From positions 77,951 through 141,950 of the forward strand of contig JBOHGH010000001.1 of assembly GCA_050699975.1 (NCBI GenBank): 64,000 bases of DNA. Reading direction: 5' to 3'. Source of the stretch: GCA-003244245 sp050699975. GTDB lineage: Bacteria; Actinomycetota; Actinomycetes; Mycobacteriales; Pseudonocardiaceae. A model generated the notes under the pieces. That model saw only the letters and a program-made list of their open reading frames with translations, searched no databases and was not told the origin of the DNA. The number at the start of each line of letters is the position of its first letter. Within the stretch, counting starts at the first letter, position 1. The translations under genes were made by a program, and so were the position numbers. Shown here piece after piece: positions 40,519 through 50,110 of the stretch.

Positions 40519-42441
40519 TCAGGTTCCCGGGGCCTCCACCGCAGCGGGCTCGCCCATCGACCCGATCAATCCGGCGGCCCACCCAGTGACCGCTCTGGCG
40601 ACATCCTGTGCGGTCAGGCCAAGATCCGCGAGCACCTCGTCGCGGGAACCGTGGTCAAGGAACCGCTGCGGGATGGCGAGATCGCGAAGCGGCACGTCGA
40701 GCTCGGCATCCCGCAGCGCGGCAGCTAACGACCAGCCGAAGCCGCCATGCCGCCCACCGTCCTCCAGGCTGACGACCAGCCGGTGCCGCGCGGCCATCCG
40801 CACCAGCACCTCGGGCACCGGCAGCACCCAGCGAGGGTCGACGACGGTGACCCCGATGCCCTGGTCGGCGAGCCGTTGCGCGGCCGCCACCGCGAGTGCG
40901 GCGAAGGCGCCGACACCCACCAGCAGCACGTCGTTTCCCTCGGCCGGGCCGGGGCGGGCCAGCACGTCCACCCCGTCGACACGGTGCAGCGCAGGCACTG
41001 ACTCGATCACTGCACCCTTGGGGAAACGCACCGCGGTCGGCCCGTCGTCGACTGCGACGGCCTCGGCCAGCTCCTCCCGCAGGGTGCCGGCGTCCCGGGG
41101 CGCGGCCACTCGGATCCCTGGCACGATCCCCAGTACCGACAGGTCCCACATGCCGTTGTGGCTGGCACCGTCATCGCCGGTGATACCCGCCCGGTCCAGG
41201 GTGATGGTGACGGGGGCGCCCAGCAGCGCCACGTCCATCAGCAGCTGATCGAACGCGCGGTTGAGGAATGTGGAATACAGCGCTACCACCGGGTGCAGCC
41301 CACCCAGGGCCAGACCCGCCGCGGACGTCACCGCATGCTGCTCGGCGATGCCGACGTCGAAGCAACGGCCCGGGAAACGCTCGGCGAACACGGCCAGGCC
41401 GGTCGGGCCGGGCATCGCCGCGGTGATCGCGACCAGATCGTCGCGCACCCCGGCCAGCTTGATCAGCTCCTCGGTGAACACGCTGGTCCAGGAGATGCCG
41501 GCGGGCGCGATGGGCGTACCGGTCTCGGGATCCATGACCTTCACCTGGTGCATGAGCTCGGCGGCGTCGTTCTCGGCGGGCAGGTAACCGTTGCCCTTGC
41601 GAGTCACCGCGTGCACGATCACCGGGCCACCGAAGTCCTTGGCTCGGCGCAAGGCCGCCTCCATGGCGGCCAGATCGTGCCCGTCGACCGGACCCAGGTA
41701 CTTCAGCCCGAGATCTTCGAAGAGCACCTGCGGGGCCAGCGCATCCTTGAGCCCGCGCTTGGCGGCGTGCAGACCGGCGTAGATCGCCCGGCCCACCACC
41801 GGGGTGCGCTGCAGGGCGTGCTTACCGCTGCGCAGCACCCGCTCGTAGCCTGGCTGCAGCCGCAGCGTGGACAGGTGATCGGCCAGTCCCCCGATGGTCG
41901 GTGAGTAGGAGCGGCCGTTGTCGTTGACCACGATGACCACTGGCCGGTCGGGGCCGGCGGCGATGTTGTTCAGCGCCTCCCAGCACATCCCGCCGGTCAG
42001 CGCGCCGTCACCGACCACCACGACGACGTGCCGGTGCGACCCGGTATGCACAAACGCCTTGGCCAGCCCGTCGGCATAGGACAGGGCGGCCGAGGCGTGA
42101 CTGGACTCCAGCCAGTCGTGCTCGCTCTCCGCGCGGCAGGGATAGCCGGACAGACCACCCCGCTTGCGCAACCGGTCGAAACCCTCGGCGCGCCCGGTGA
42201 CGATCTTGTGCACATAGGCTTGGTGGCCGGTGTCGAAGAGCACTGGGTCGCGTGGGGAGTCGAACACCCGATGCACCGCGAGGGTGAGCTCCACTGCGCC
42301 GAGGTTCGGGCCCAGGTGCCCTCCGGTGCGCGACACCTTGTCGACCAGGAATGTGCGGATCTCGGAGGCCAACTGGGTCAGCGCCGCCGCATCGAGGTGC
42401 TTGACGTCCTGCGGGCTGCGCACCGACTGCAACAGGGTCAC
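40519..42441 (-). CDS. dxs: 1-deoxy-D-xylulose-5-phosphate synthase
   Basis: 640 residues. Thiamine diphosphate enzyme making DXP from pyruvate and glyceraldehyde 3-phosphate, the first step of the MEP isoprenoid pathway. Motifs: GGHLGPNLGAVELTLAVH, TPP/Mg site VVGDGALTGGMCWEALNNIA and NDNGRSYSPTIGG, the catalytic FPGRCFDVGIAEQHAVT, and DRAGITGDDGASHNGMWD. GTG 42441 is chosen because GAGGGGG precedes it at about 5 nt; ATG 42459 would add six residues. It follows an RNA methyltransferase and APC permease in the same direction. Confidence 0.95.
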   Translation of the reverse strand: MTLLQSVRSPQDVKHLDAAALTQLASEIRTFLVDKVSRTGGHLGPNLGAVELTLAVHRVFDSPRDPVLFDTGHQAYVHKIVTGRAEGFDRLRKRGGLSGYPCRAESEHDWLESSHASAALSYADGLAKAFVHTGSHRHVVVVVGDGALTGGMCWEALNNIAAGPDRPVVIVVNDNGRSYSPTIGGLADHLSTLRLQPGYERVLRSGKHALQRTPVVGRAIYAGLHAAKRGLKDALAPQVLFEDLGLKYLGPVDGHDLAAMEAALRRAKDFGGPVIVHAVTRKGNGYLPAENDAAELMHQVKVMDPETGTPIAPAGISWTSVFTEELIKLAGVRDDLVAITAAMPGPTGLAVFAERFPGRCFDVGIAEQHAVTSAAGLALGGLHPVVALYSTFLNRAFDQLLMDVALLGAPVTITLDRAGITGDDGASHNGMWDLSVLGIVPGIRVAAPRDAGTLREELAEAVAVDDGPTAVRFPKGAVIESVPALHRVDGVDVLARPGPAEGNDVLLVGVGAFAALAVAAAQRLADQGIGVTVVDPRWVLPVPEVLVRMAARHRLVVSLEDGGRHGGFGWSLAAALRDAELDVPLRDLAIPQRFLDHGSRDEVLADLGLTAQDVARAVTGWAAGLIGSMGEPAAVEAPGT

Positions 42442-42514
42442 CGGATCCCCCTCGCTCATCAGCGGTGGCCATCGCCCGTGATGGCGACCGGGCGCCCAGT
42501 CTACGGAGCGGGCG

Positions 42515-43693
42515 TCAGCGGGCCAGTACAGCTACACATTCGACGTGGTGGGTCATCGGGAACGCGTCCAGCGCGTGCACCGCCAGCAGCCGGTAGCCGC
42601 TCGCGGCAAAGCGGGCGATGTCGCGAGCCAGCGCCGCCGGGTCGCAGGCCACCTGCACGATGCGGGCGGGTCCCCGGTCGGCCACCGCTGCGGCCACCTC
42701 CCGGCCGGCCCCGCGCCGAGGCGGGTCGAGCACCACCACGTCCGGGCGTCCGGGTAGCCGAGCCAGCGTCCGCTCCACCCGGCCGGTGACGAAGCTCACC
42801 TGCTGAAGGTCGGCCAGCGCCGCCGCGCCGTCGGCCGCTGCGCGCCGAGAAGCCTCCACGACAGTCACCGAACCGGTCGGCCCGACCTGGCCGGCAAGCA
42901 CCGAGGCGAACAGTCCCACCCCGCCGTAGAGATCCCACGCCATGCCCCCGAGCGGCGCGGCTGCCCCATCCCCGACCAGCGCAGCCAATGCATCGGCCGC
43001 GGCGGGGTGTACCTGCCAGAAGCCGTGCGCGGACAGCTCCCAGCGTCGACCGGCGGCGCGCCGCGTGACCCGACCGGTGCCGCGGTGCTGTTTCGGCGGC
43101 CGGCCCGGTCGCAGCTGCGCTACCTGCAGCTGCCCGGAGTCGTCGGCGACCACCTCCAGTTCGCCGCCCGGGCGCCAGCGGCGGGACAACACCGGTTCCA
43201 GCGAGCCGGGCACGGCCAGCGGGCAGGCCGGCACCGGCAGCACCGTATGACTGCGGTGCACCCGGAAACCCGCCCGCCCCGTCTCATCCACCGCAAGCCG
43301 GGTCCGGGTCCGCCAACCCAACGCGCCACCGGGCAACTCCTGCACGGTCACCGCGACATCCAATCCGGCGATCCTGCGGAGCTGCTCGGCCACCACCTGC
43401 GCTTTGAGCTGGCGCTGCACCCGTGGGTCGGCATGTTGGAAATCGCAGCCGCCACAGCCGCCGGGCCCCGATGCCGGACACGGCGGCGACACCCGGCCGG
43501 CCACCGGTTCGAGCACCACCACCGCGTCGGCCCGGCAGTAGGACCCGCCGCGGTCCTCGGTGACCACCGCGCGGACCCGCTCCCCCGGTAGCGCGTGCCG
43601 GACGAACACCACCCGGCCCTCGTGGCGGGCCACACAGAAACCACCATGGCCCACCGGTCCCACGGTGAGCTCCAATTCCGAGCCCGGGGTCAC
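42515..43693 (-). CDS. Class I SAM RNA (uracil-5-)methyltransferase, TrmA/RlmD-like
   Basis: 392 residues. N-terminal TRAM-like OB domain (VGHGGFCVARHEGRVVFVRH). An iron-sulfur-type cysteine cluster CPASGPGGCGGCDF. SAM motif WDLYGGVGLFASVLAG, VVLDPPRRGAG, and the catalytic cysteine in IVQVACDPAALARDIA, ending AFPMTHHVECVAVL. Methylates U5 of 23S rRNA or tRNA. Its start overlaps the permease stop by 4 bp. Confidence 0.92.
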   Translation of the reverse strand: MTPGSELELTVGPVGHGGFCVARHEGRVVFVRHALPGERVRAVVTEDRGGSYCRADAVVVLEPVAGRVSPPCPASGPGGCGGCDFQHADPRVQRQLKAQVVAEQLRRIAGLDVAVTVQELPGGALGWRTRTRLAVDETGRAGFRVHRSHTVLPVPACPLAVPGSLEPVLSRRWRPGGELEVVADDSGQLQVAQLRPGRPPKQHRGTGRVTRRAAGRRWELSAHGFWQVHPAAADALAALVGDGAAAPLGGMAWDLYGGVGLFASVLAGQVGPTGSVTVVEASRRAAADGAAALADLQQVSFVTGRVERTLARLPGRPDVVVLDPPRRGAGREVAAAVADRGPARIVQVACDPAALARDIARFAASGYRLLAVHALDAFPMTHHVECVAVLAR

Positions 43694-45780
43694 GGCCGGT
43701 CGACCCGCGGCTCGGGCCGGACCCCGGAACCGTCGACCGGGGCGCCGTCGGTACGGACCCCGTCGGCTGGCGTGGGGCTTCCTGCGGTGCCGGAGGGACC
43801 GGTGTTCAAGCCCCAGCGCACCGCTCCTGGTGCCAGCTGCTCACGCTGGGCGACCCGGGCAGAGGAGCGCAGCTGCCAGGGCACGCTGGTCACCATCACC
43901 CCGGGCTCGAACAGCAGCCGGCCCTTGATCCGTAGCGCGCTCTGGTTGTGCAGGATCTGCTCCCACCAGTGGCCCACGACATATTCCGGGATGAACACCG
44001 TGACCACGCTACGGGGGTTGTCCGAGCGTACCCGCTTGACGTAGTCGATCACCGGCTTGGTGATCTCCCGGTAGGGCGACTCGATCACCTTGAGCGGAAC
44101 CGGTAGCTCCCGCGCCCCCCACTCCGCCACCAGGCCTCGGGTGCTCGCGTCGTCGACGTTGACGGTGACCGCCTCGAGTACATCGGGCCGGGTCGCGCGG
44201 GCGTAGGCCAGCGCCCGCATGGTCGGCAGGTGCACGGTGGACACCAGCACGATCGCGTGGTTGCGGGAGGGCAGCACGGAGTCGGCCTCCTGCGGCACCA
44301 ACTCGGCGACCACCCGGTCGTAGTGCCGCCGGATCGCCCGCATCAAAACGAAGATCACCGCCATGGCAGCGATCGCAATCCAGGCACCCTCGGTGAACTT
44401 GGTGATCAGCACCACCACCAGCACCGAGCCGGTCATCAGGAAGCCGAAAGTGTTGATCGCTTGAGAGCGCCGCATCCGGCGGCGCGCAGCAGGGTCGGTC
44501 TCGCGTGCCAGCAGCCGGTTCCAGTGCCGGACCATCCCGCTCTGGCTCAGCGTGAAGGAGACGAAGACTCCCACGATGTAGAGCTGGATCAGCCGGGTGA
44601 CCTCCGCGTCAAAGGCGAACACCAGGACGATGGCGGCGCCGGCCAGAAAGACAATGCCGTTGGAGAAGGCCAACCGGTCGCCTCGGGTGTGCAGCTGGCG
44701 GGGCAGGTAGCGGTCCTGCGCCAGGATCGAACCGAGTACCGGGAACCCGTTGAACGCGGTATTCGCGGCGAGCACGAGGATCAGTCCGGTCACCGCGAGC
44801 AGGAAGTAATACGCCGGCGAGAAGCCGGAGAACACCGCGTCAGCGAGCTGCGCTACCAGGGTGTCCTGCTGGTAACCCTGCGGCGCTCCGATCAGCTGCT
44901 CCTCGGGGTGCTCGGCGATCTTGGCGCCGGTGATACTGGCGAGCATGATCAGGCCCATGAACATACTGATCGCAAGCACGCCCATCATCAACAGAGTGGT
45001 GGCCGCGTTACGGGACTTGGGCTTGCGGAACGCGGGCACCCCGTTGGCGATCGCTTCCACCCCGGTCAGCGCGGCCGAGCCGGACGAGAAAGCCCGGAGC
45101 AGCAAAAAGATCAACGCGAGCCCGGCGAGGTGCTCGCCTTCCTCGACCAGGCCGAAACCGGCGCTCTCGGCGCGCAGGCTCTCCCCGAACACGAAGGTCC
45201 GCACCATCCCGACCACGATCATGCCGAGCACACCGACCACGAAGGCATAGGTGGGGATGGCGAACAGAGTGCCGGATTCGCGCACTCCGCGCAGGTTCAT
45301 CGCGGTGAGCAGTACGATCGCGCCCACCGCGAAGGCGACCTTGTGGGTGGCCACCAGGGGCACAGCAGCACCGATGTTGGCTGCGGCCGCCGAGATCGAC
45401 ACCGCGACCGTGAGGACATAGTCGACCAGCAAGGCACTGCCGACCACCAGACCCCAGTTACGGCCGTGGTTGACGGTTGCGACCTCGTAGTCGCCGCCAC
45501 CGGAGGGGTAGGCGTGCACGTTCTGCCGGTACGAGGCGATCACGGCGATCATCACGAGGACGACCGCCAGCCCTAGCCACGGGGTGTAGGCGTAGGCGGA
45601 CAGCCCAGCTACCGAGACCACGAGCAGGATCTCTTCCGGGGCGTAGGCCACCGACGACATCGGGTCCGAGGCGAAGACCGGCAGCGCGATGCGCTTGGGC
45701 AACAGCGTGTGACCCAACCGTTCGCTGCGGAACGGCCTGCCCACAAGGACCCGTTTGACCGCCGTGGCGAACCTTGACAC
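43690..45780 (-). CDS. APC-superfamily permease (KimA-like, possible K+ transporter)
   Basis: 696 residues with about 12 transmembrane helices (residues 60-470). Near the N-terminus are RIALPVFASDPMSSVAYAPE and YPSGGGDYEVATVNHG, and a soluble C-terminal domain of about 200 residues includes IVLVSTVHLPTMRALAYARA. The architecture matches the KimA-type potassium/proton symporters and the mycobacterial Rv2690c group. It is divergent from ceoB/ceoC, two Trk-type regulatory subunits, which supports potassium transport. The coding end overlaps the RNA methyltransferase. Confidence 0.88.
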   Translation of the reverse strand: MSRFATAVKRVLVGRPFRSERLGHTLLPKRIALPVFASDPMSSVAYAPEEILLVVSVAGLSAYAYTPWLGLAVVLVMIAVIASYRQNVHAYPSGGGDYEVATVNHGRNWGLVVGSALLVDYVLTVAVSISAAAANIGAAVPLVATHKVAFAVGAIVLLTAMNLRGVRESGTLFAIPTYAFVVGVLGMIVVGMVRTFVFGESLRAESAGFGLVEEGEHLAGLALIFLLLRAFSSGSAALTGVEAIANGVPAFRKPKSRNAATTLLMMGVLAISMFMGLIMLASITGAKIAEHPEEQLIGAPQGYQQDTLVAQLADAVFSGFSPAYYFLLAVTGLILVLAANTAFNGFPVLGSILAQDRYLPRQLHTRGDRLAFSNGIVFLAGAAIVLVFAFDAEVTRLIQLYIVGVFVSFTLSQSGMVRHWNRLLARETDPAARRRMRRSQAINTFGFLMTGSVLVVVLITKFTEGAWIAIAAMAVIFVLMRAIRRHYDRVVAELVPQEADSVLPSRNHAIVLVSTVHLPTMRALAYARATRPDVLEAVTVNVDDASTRGLVAEWGARELPVPLKVIESPYREITKPVIDYVKRVRSDNPRSVVTVFIPEYVVGHWWEQILHNQSALRIKGRLLFEPGVMVTSVPWQLRSSARVAQREQLAPGAVRWGLNTGPSGTAGSPTPADGVRTDGAPVDGSGVRPEPRVDRP

Positions 45781-45874
45781 GCAGAAAGCCTACGGCCGCG
45801 CGGCGTCCGTCCAGCGGAGCGGCGCCATCGGCGATACCGTTTCCCCGGGCAACCGTCGACCCGGGAGTGGCCGC

Positions 45875-46537
45875 GTGCACGTCGTGATCATGGGTTGTGG
45901 CCGGGTGGGTGCCGGTCTGGCCCTGGCGCTGGAACGTCTCGGCCACGATGTGGCGGTGATCGACCAGAACCTGCAGGCCTTCCGCAGGCTCGGGGCCGAT
46001 TTCCACGGCCAGCAGGTCCGCGGCACCGGCTTCGACCGCCAGGTGCTCGTCGAGGCCGGGATCGAGCGAGCGGGGGCCTTCGCCGCAGTGTCCTCCGGCG
46101 ACAACTCCAACATCATCTCCGCCCGGGTGGCCCGGGAGACGTTCGGGGTGGCGCACGTCGTCGCCCGGATCTATGACCCCAAGCGGGCCGCGGTCTACGA
46201 GCGTCTGGGCATCCCCACCGTGGCCACCGTGCCCTGGACCACCGACCGCTTCATGCGGATGCTGCTCCCTGACGGTACGGCGGCCGCATGGCGCGACCCT
46301 TCGGGCACGGTGGCAGTGCTGCAGCTGCCGCTGCACGAGGGCTGGGCCGGGCGCAGCGTAGGTGACCTGGAGGAACACACCGGCGCGCGGATCGCCTTCA
46401 TCGTCCGGTTCGGCACCGCAGTCCTGCCACACCACCAGACCGTGCTGCAGGCCGACGACCAGGTGTACGCCGCCGCCGTGTCCGGAACCGTCACCGAGGT
46501 CACCACCGCGGCAGCCACCACCCCCCCGAGCGGCTGA
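45875..46537 (+). CDS. ceoB: Trk/Ktr-type potassium uptake regulatory protein CeoB
   Basis: 220 residues. RCK-N domain with NAD-binding VVIMGCGRVGAGLALALERL, DVAVIDQN and GDNSNIISARVARE. RCK-C domain from about residue 135. Cytosolic gating subunit. GTG 45875 has GGGAGTGG upstream and yields the standard N-terminus. Upstream in-frame extension overlaps the divergent permease. Pairs with ceoC. Confidence 0.92.
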   Translation: MHVVIMGCGRVGAGLALALERLGHDVAVIDQNLQAFRRLGADFHGQQVRGTGFDRQVLVEAGIERAGAFAAVSSGDNSNIISARVARETFGVAHVVARIYDPKRAAVYERLGIPTVATVPWTTDRFMRMLLPDGTAAAWRDPSGTVAVLQLPLHEGWAGRSVGDLEEHTGARIAFIVRFGTAVLPHHQTVLQADDQVYAAAVSGTVTEVTTAAATTPPSG

Positions 46538-46575
46538 CGAACGAGTGAGCCGCAACGACTAATCTGGGAGCCGTC

Positions 46576-47241
46576 ATGCGCGTGACCATCGCCGGAGCGG
46601 GCGCGGTCGGCCGGTCCATCGCGGCCGAACTGCTCGAGTTCGGCCACCAGGTGATGCTCATCGAACGAGATCTCGGCCAGCTCGACCCACTCGAGGTCCA
46701 GGCGGCCGAATGGGTTCTCGCCGACGCCTGCGAGCTGGCCTCGCTGGAGGAGGCCGGGCTGGAGCACTCCGACGTCGTCATCGCGGCGACCGGCGATGAC
46801 AAGGTCAACCTGGTGGTCTCGCTGCTGGCCAAAACCGAGTTCGCCGTGCGCCGGGTGGTGGCCCGGGTGAATGACCCGCGCAACGAGTGGCTGTTCACCG
46901 AGGCGTGGGGGGTGGACGTCGCGGTGTCAACCCCGCGGATGCTGGCCGCGGTGGTCGAGGAAGCGGTCAGCGTAGGTGACCTGGTGCGGCTGATGACGCT
47001 GCGACAGGGGCAGGCGAACCTGGTCGAGGTCACGCTGCCGGCAGACACTCCACTGGCCGGACACCCGGTACGGCACCTTCATCTTCCCGTCGATGCCGCG
47101 CTGGTCACCATCTTGCGCGGTGGCCGGGTGATCGTCCCGCAAAGCGACGATCCATTCGAGGGAGGCGACGAGCTGCTCTTCGTTGCCGCCGCGGACGTAG
47201 AGCCCGAGGTGCGCGCGGCGCTAGGTCGCCGCCCGTCCTAA
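46576..47241 (+). CDS. ceoC: Trk/Ktr-type potassium uptake regulatory protein CeoC
   Basis: 221 residues. RCK-N: RVTIAGAGAVGRSIAAELLE, MLIERD and ATGDDKVNLVVSLLAKTEF. RCK-C follows, ending in GGDELLFVAAADVEP. Companion of ceoB 38 nt upstream. The two could form a heteromeric gating ring for the divergent KimA-like permease. The 3' end overlaps the convergent DUF3159 gene by 21 bp. Confidence 0.92.
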   Translation: MRVTIAGAGAVGRSIAAELLEFGHQVMLIERDLGQLDPLEVQAAEWVLADACELASLEEAGLEHSDVVIAATGDDKVNLVVSLLAKTEFAVRRVVARVNDPRNEWLFTEAWGVDVAVSTPRMLAAVVEEAVSVGDLVRLMTLRQGQANLVEVTLPADTPLAGHPVRHLHLPVDAALVTILRGGRVIVPQSDDPFEGGDELLFVAAADVEPEVRAALGRRPS

Positions 47242-47907
47242 CGGGCTGGTCGGTGTCGAACGGACGGCCCGGCGAATCGCCCAGATGGTGACCAATGCGG
47301 CAACGGCGGTCAGCGGCAGGCCCATCGCCAGCCGGGCCACGCCCAGCCAGCTGGTCTCCTGCTCCTCGTACAGCCAGCGCTGCACCCCGAAGCGGGCGAG
47401 GAAGAACACCGCCCAGACCAGCGTCGCCACGTGGAAGCCGAACCGAACCCGACGGTCGGTGCGCCAGCCGAACCCCGAGCCGTTGAGCACCGACCACAGC
47501 ACGCCGACCAGCGGACGGCGCACCACCACCGATCCCAGGAATACCAGCCCGGCCACCAAGCTGTACCAGATGCCGTACAGGTAGAAGCCTCGTGCCTCGC
47601 CGGTGCGGTAGGCGATGAAAGCGCAGACGCCCACCCCGAGGATCCCGGACACGGCCGGCTGGAGGGGTTCCCGCCGGACCAGTCGCCACGCCCCCACCCC
47701 GATCGCTGCACCCAGCGATGCCCAGATCGCCGGTTGGAGCCCGATCAGCGGATTCACCGCGACGAAGACCACCACCGGTATGACGGATGACACCAGTCCC
47801 CCGACACCGCCCAGCTGTTCCAGCAGGGTGGGGGCACGCGCGGGCTCCGGAGTAGTCGGGGTGGCCGGGGTGGCCGGGTGCTCCGGCGGCGGAACGTCCT
47901 GACTCAT
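47221..47907 (-). CDS. DUF3159-family membrane protein
   Basis: 228 residues. The cytosolic N-terminus is Pro-rich, then about five to six helices (e.g. VSSVIPVVVFVAVNPLIGLQ, GFYLYGIWYSLVAGLVFLGS). Conserved in actinobacteria between ceoC and the OB-fold gene; function unknown. The ATG overlaps the OB-fold stop (ATGA). The frame is open upstream but would cover that gene. Confidence 0.88.
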   Translation of the reverse strand: MSQDVPPPEHPATPATPTTPEPARAPTLLEQLGGVGGLVSSVIPVVVFVAVNPLIGLQPAIWASLGAAIGVGAWRLVRREPLQPAVSGILGVGVCAFIAYRTGEARGFYLYGIWYSLVAGLVFLGSVVVRRPLVGVLWSVLNGSGFGWRTDRRVRFGFHVATLVWAVFFLARFGVQRWLYEEQETSWLGVARLAMGLPLTAVAALVTIWAIRRAVRSTPTSPLGRAAT

Positions 47908-48281
47908 GAACTCCGCTGCAGCTCGTAGTAGGGGTTGTAGAGGACCTTGCGGCCTTCCCGGACGGCGATCCGGCCAGACGCCCGCACGGTGCGACCGGGT
48001 TCGATGCCGGGGATTCGGCGCCGTCCCAGCCACACCAAGGTGATGCCTTCGGAGCCGTCGAACAGCTCGGCCTCCAGGGTAGCCACGGCGGCCCGGGGAC
48101 AGTGTTCCACGCTGCGCAGCCGGCCCAGGACGGTGACGGCCTCACCGCAATTGCATTCGCTGGCGCGCCGCGCGCCGGACTGCTCGACACGCCGGGACAG
48201 GTCATCGGCGTCCAGTTCGGAAGCATCGCTGGTCAGTCGGCGGACCATGCGCCGCCAGTAGCCGGGAGTCGCACCGCTCAT
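47904..48281 (-). CDS. OB-fold nucleic acid-binding domain protein
   Basis: 125 residues. GGAG lies 6 nt before ATG 48281. The OB core is AVTVLGRLRSVEHCPRAAVA followed by LEAELFDGSEGITLVWLGRR and VRASGRIAVREGRKVLYNPY. Homologues (Rv2694c type) are small and uncharacterised. Coupled to DUF3159. Confidence 0.82.
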   Translation of the reverse strand: MSGATPGYWRRMVRRLTSDASELDADDLSRRVEQSGARRASECNCGEAVTVLGRLRSVEHCPRAAVATLEAELFDGSEGITLVWLGRRRIPGIEPGRTVRASGRIAVREGRKVLYNPYYELQRSS

Positions 48282-48391
48282 GTCGATCTCCGACCGCGAT
48301 GGCGGGTACTCCGACGGACCCGCTCCAACACCAGGGTAGTGCGACGGCGCCACAATCTCTTGTTCGGCGCAGCCGATATCGCCCAGGTGAG

Positions 48392-49033
48392 TCAGCTCTG
48401 CTCAGCGGTGGCCCGCTTGAGCTGCTCGGCCAACGGCTCGGGCAGCTGCAGCGGTAACGGGCTGCGCACCGGCAGCGGCTCCGGACCCCGCACCACCACC
48501 GCCTCCCGGACGACGTCGCGTAGTAGCGCGGTCCGAGCGTCGGCATGCTCGGCGGACCCGGCGGCGACACCGCGCAGCATCCACCGCGGGCCGTCTACGG
48601 CCAGGAAGCGCAGCACCCCTTGCGCGGTGACCGCCTCGATCTCCTCGCCCCACTCGCCAGCGGCCCGGCCCACCCGCGCACCGTCGGCCCGCAGCCGGGT
48701 CACCAGCTCCCGGCAGACCTCACGCCACAGGCCGCCGCTGCGCGGGGCGGCGAAGGCGGTGATCGTGACCTGCCCGACCCCGGTCATCATGTGCACCGCC
48801 CGGACCGGGCCGGAGCTGTCGACCTCCACCTGCAGTTGGGCACCCTGAGGTACCGGCAGACGCAGCGAGCCGAGATCCAGCCTGATCCGCCCGTCGTCGG
48901 GCGCCTCGGCGACGTCGTAGGGCCCGAGTGGGGGCTGCTCCTCGACGGGGGCATCGGGCACTTCGGCGCCATCGGGCACTGCGGCCGGTTCGCCGCGATG
49001 CCCCGGCTGCGCCTTGGAACGACGTCCGAACAA
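48392..49033 (-). CDS. DUF3710-family protein
   Basis: 213 residues. The acidic, Pro-rich N-terminus is followed by the conserved RIRLDLGSLRLPVPQGAQLQ, GPVRAVHMMTGVGQVTITAF and RWMLRGVAAGSA segments. Known only as a domain of unknown function. It lies directly after dut (3-nt gap) in the conserved actinobacterial order. Confidence 0.88.
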   Translation of the reverse strand: MFGRRSKAQPGHRGEPAAVPDGAEVPDAPVEEQPPLGPYDVAEAPDDGRIRLDLGSLRLPVPQGAQLQVEVDSSGPVRAVHMMTGVGQVTITAFAAPRSGGLWREVCRELVTRLRADGARVGRAAGEWGEEIEAVTAQGVLRFLAVDGPRWMLRGVAAGSAEHADARTALLRDVVREAVVVRGPEPLPVRSPLPLQLPEPLAEQLKRATAEQS

Positions 49034-49036
49034 TGC

Positions 49037-49480
49037 TCAGCACTCTCCCTGATGCGTGATTCCGGTCGAGCCGTAGCCGCCGGTACCACGAGGCGAGACC
49101 GGTAACGCGGTCACCTCGCGAAACGCGGCATGCTCCACTCGTTGCACGACCAGTTGCGCGATGCGAGCCATCCGGTGCAGCACCACAGGCTCGCGCAGAT
49201 CGTGGTTGACCAGGCAGACCCGCAGCTCCCCACGATAGCCCGCATCGATCGTGCCAGGGGCATTGACCACCCCCAGCCCCGCCTGGGCCGCCAGCCCAGA
49301 CCGGGGGTGAACGAACGCCGCATACCCGGTGGGCAGCGCGATCGCGATGCCGGTCCCCACCACGGCCCGCTCCCCTGGCGGCAGCACCAGGTCCTGGGTG
49401 GTCACCAGATCGGCTCCGGCGTCGCCGGCATGAGAATATCGAGGCACCGGCACCTCCGGGTCCAGCCGGATCAGAAGCAC
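49037..49480 (-). CDS. dut: dUTP diphosphatase
   Basis: 147 residues if started at GTG 49480 (LLIRLDPEVPVP...); GTG 49510 would add ten residues. Trimeric dUTPase motifs: AGDAGADL (I), HPRSGLAAQAG (II), NAPGTIDAGYRGEL (III), RMARIAQLVVQRVE (IV) and RGTGGYGSTG (V). Hydrolyses dUTP to dUMP to keep uracil out of DNA. Divergent from the DUF3093 gene. Confidence 0.95.
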   Translation of the reverse strand: MLLIRLDPEVPVPRYSHAGDAGADLVTTQDLVLPPGERAVVGTGIAIALPTGYAAFVHPRSGLAAQAGLGVVNAPGTIDAGYRGELRVCLVNHDLREPVVLHRMARIAQLVVQRVEHAAFREVTALPVSPRGTGGYGSTGITHQGEC

Positions 49481-49535
49481 CTCGAGTCCGAACGTCTCAG
49501 CCGAGCACACGCCTGGCGAGACTACCCTCAGTCCC

Positions 49536-50093
49536 GTGCCCGATCGTCGCGCCCCAGACGGGCCTCCGCTCGAATCCGCTGCGGAGCCGATCTTCGATGA
49601 GCGACTCACGGTGCCGTGGTGGTGGTGGCCGCTGGGGTTGGGGGTGGCCGCGCTGCTGGCGGCCGAGGTGCACATGGGGTACCCAGGAGTGCGGGCCTGG
49701 CTGCCGTACCTGCTCACCGTGCCGCTGGCCGGTGCGGTGCTGGTCCGGATGGGCCGCCGGCGGGTCCGGCTTGCCGGCGGCGAGCTGCGGGTGGGTCCGG
49801 CGCACGTCCCGACCCGCTATCTGGGGCAGGTCCAGGTGATCCACCCGAGCGCAAAGCGACGCGCGCTGGGCCCCGACCTGGACCCAGCGGCGTTCATGCT
49901 GCACAGCGCATGGATCGGGCCTGTGCTACGCGTCGAACTCACCGATCCGCAGGACCCCACGCCCTATTGGATCTTCAGCGTCCGGCGGGCCGAAGAACTC
50001 GCCGCGCTGCTGCGGGCCAATACCGATGAGACCCCGCACCACAGCCCCGATGAGCACCCCGGTCGCTCCCCCGATCGCTTCCCCGATCGCTGA
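49536..50093 (+). CDS. DUF3093-family membrane protein
   Basis: 185 residues. Two closely spaced helices (WWWWPLGLGVAALLAAEVHM; WLPYLLTVPLAGAVLVRM) followed by a PH-like soluble part (LRVGPAHVPTRYLGQVQVIH... WIFSVRRAEELAALL). The C-terminus has a short S-PDR/FPDR repeat. GTG 49536 lies 7 nt after TACCCT, so a leaderless transcript is possible. Function unknown. Confidence 0.85.
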   Translation: MPDRRAPDGPPLESAAEPIFDERLTVPWWWWPLGLGVAALLAAEVHMGYPGVRAWLPYLLTVPLAGAVLVRMGRRRVRLAGGELRVGPAHVPTRYLGQVQVIHPSAKRRALGPDLDPAAFMLHSAWIGPVLRVELTDPQDPTPYWIFSVRRAEELAALLRANTDETPHHSPDEHPGRSPDRFPDR

Positions 50094-50110
50094 ACGACCC
50101 GCCAAGCCCG

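Noticed and set aside
38675..41248. 857-codon plus-strand open frame
   Set aside because: It lies antisense to the histidine kinase, response regulator and dxs, all with clear motifs. Its product is Ser/Arg/Thr-rich without domains, a typical GC-rich shadow.
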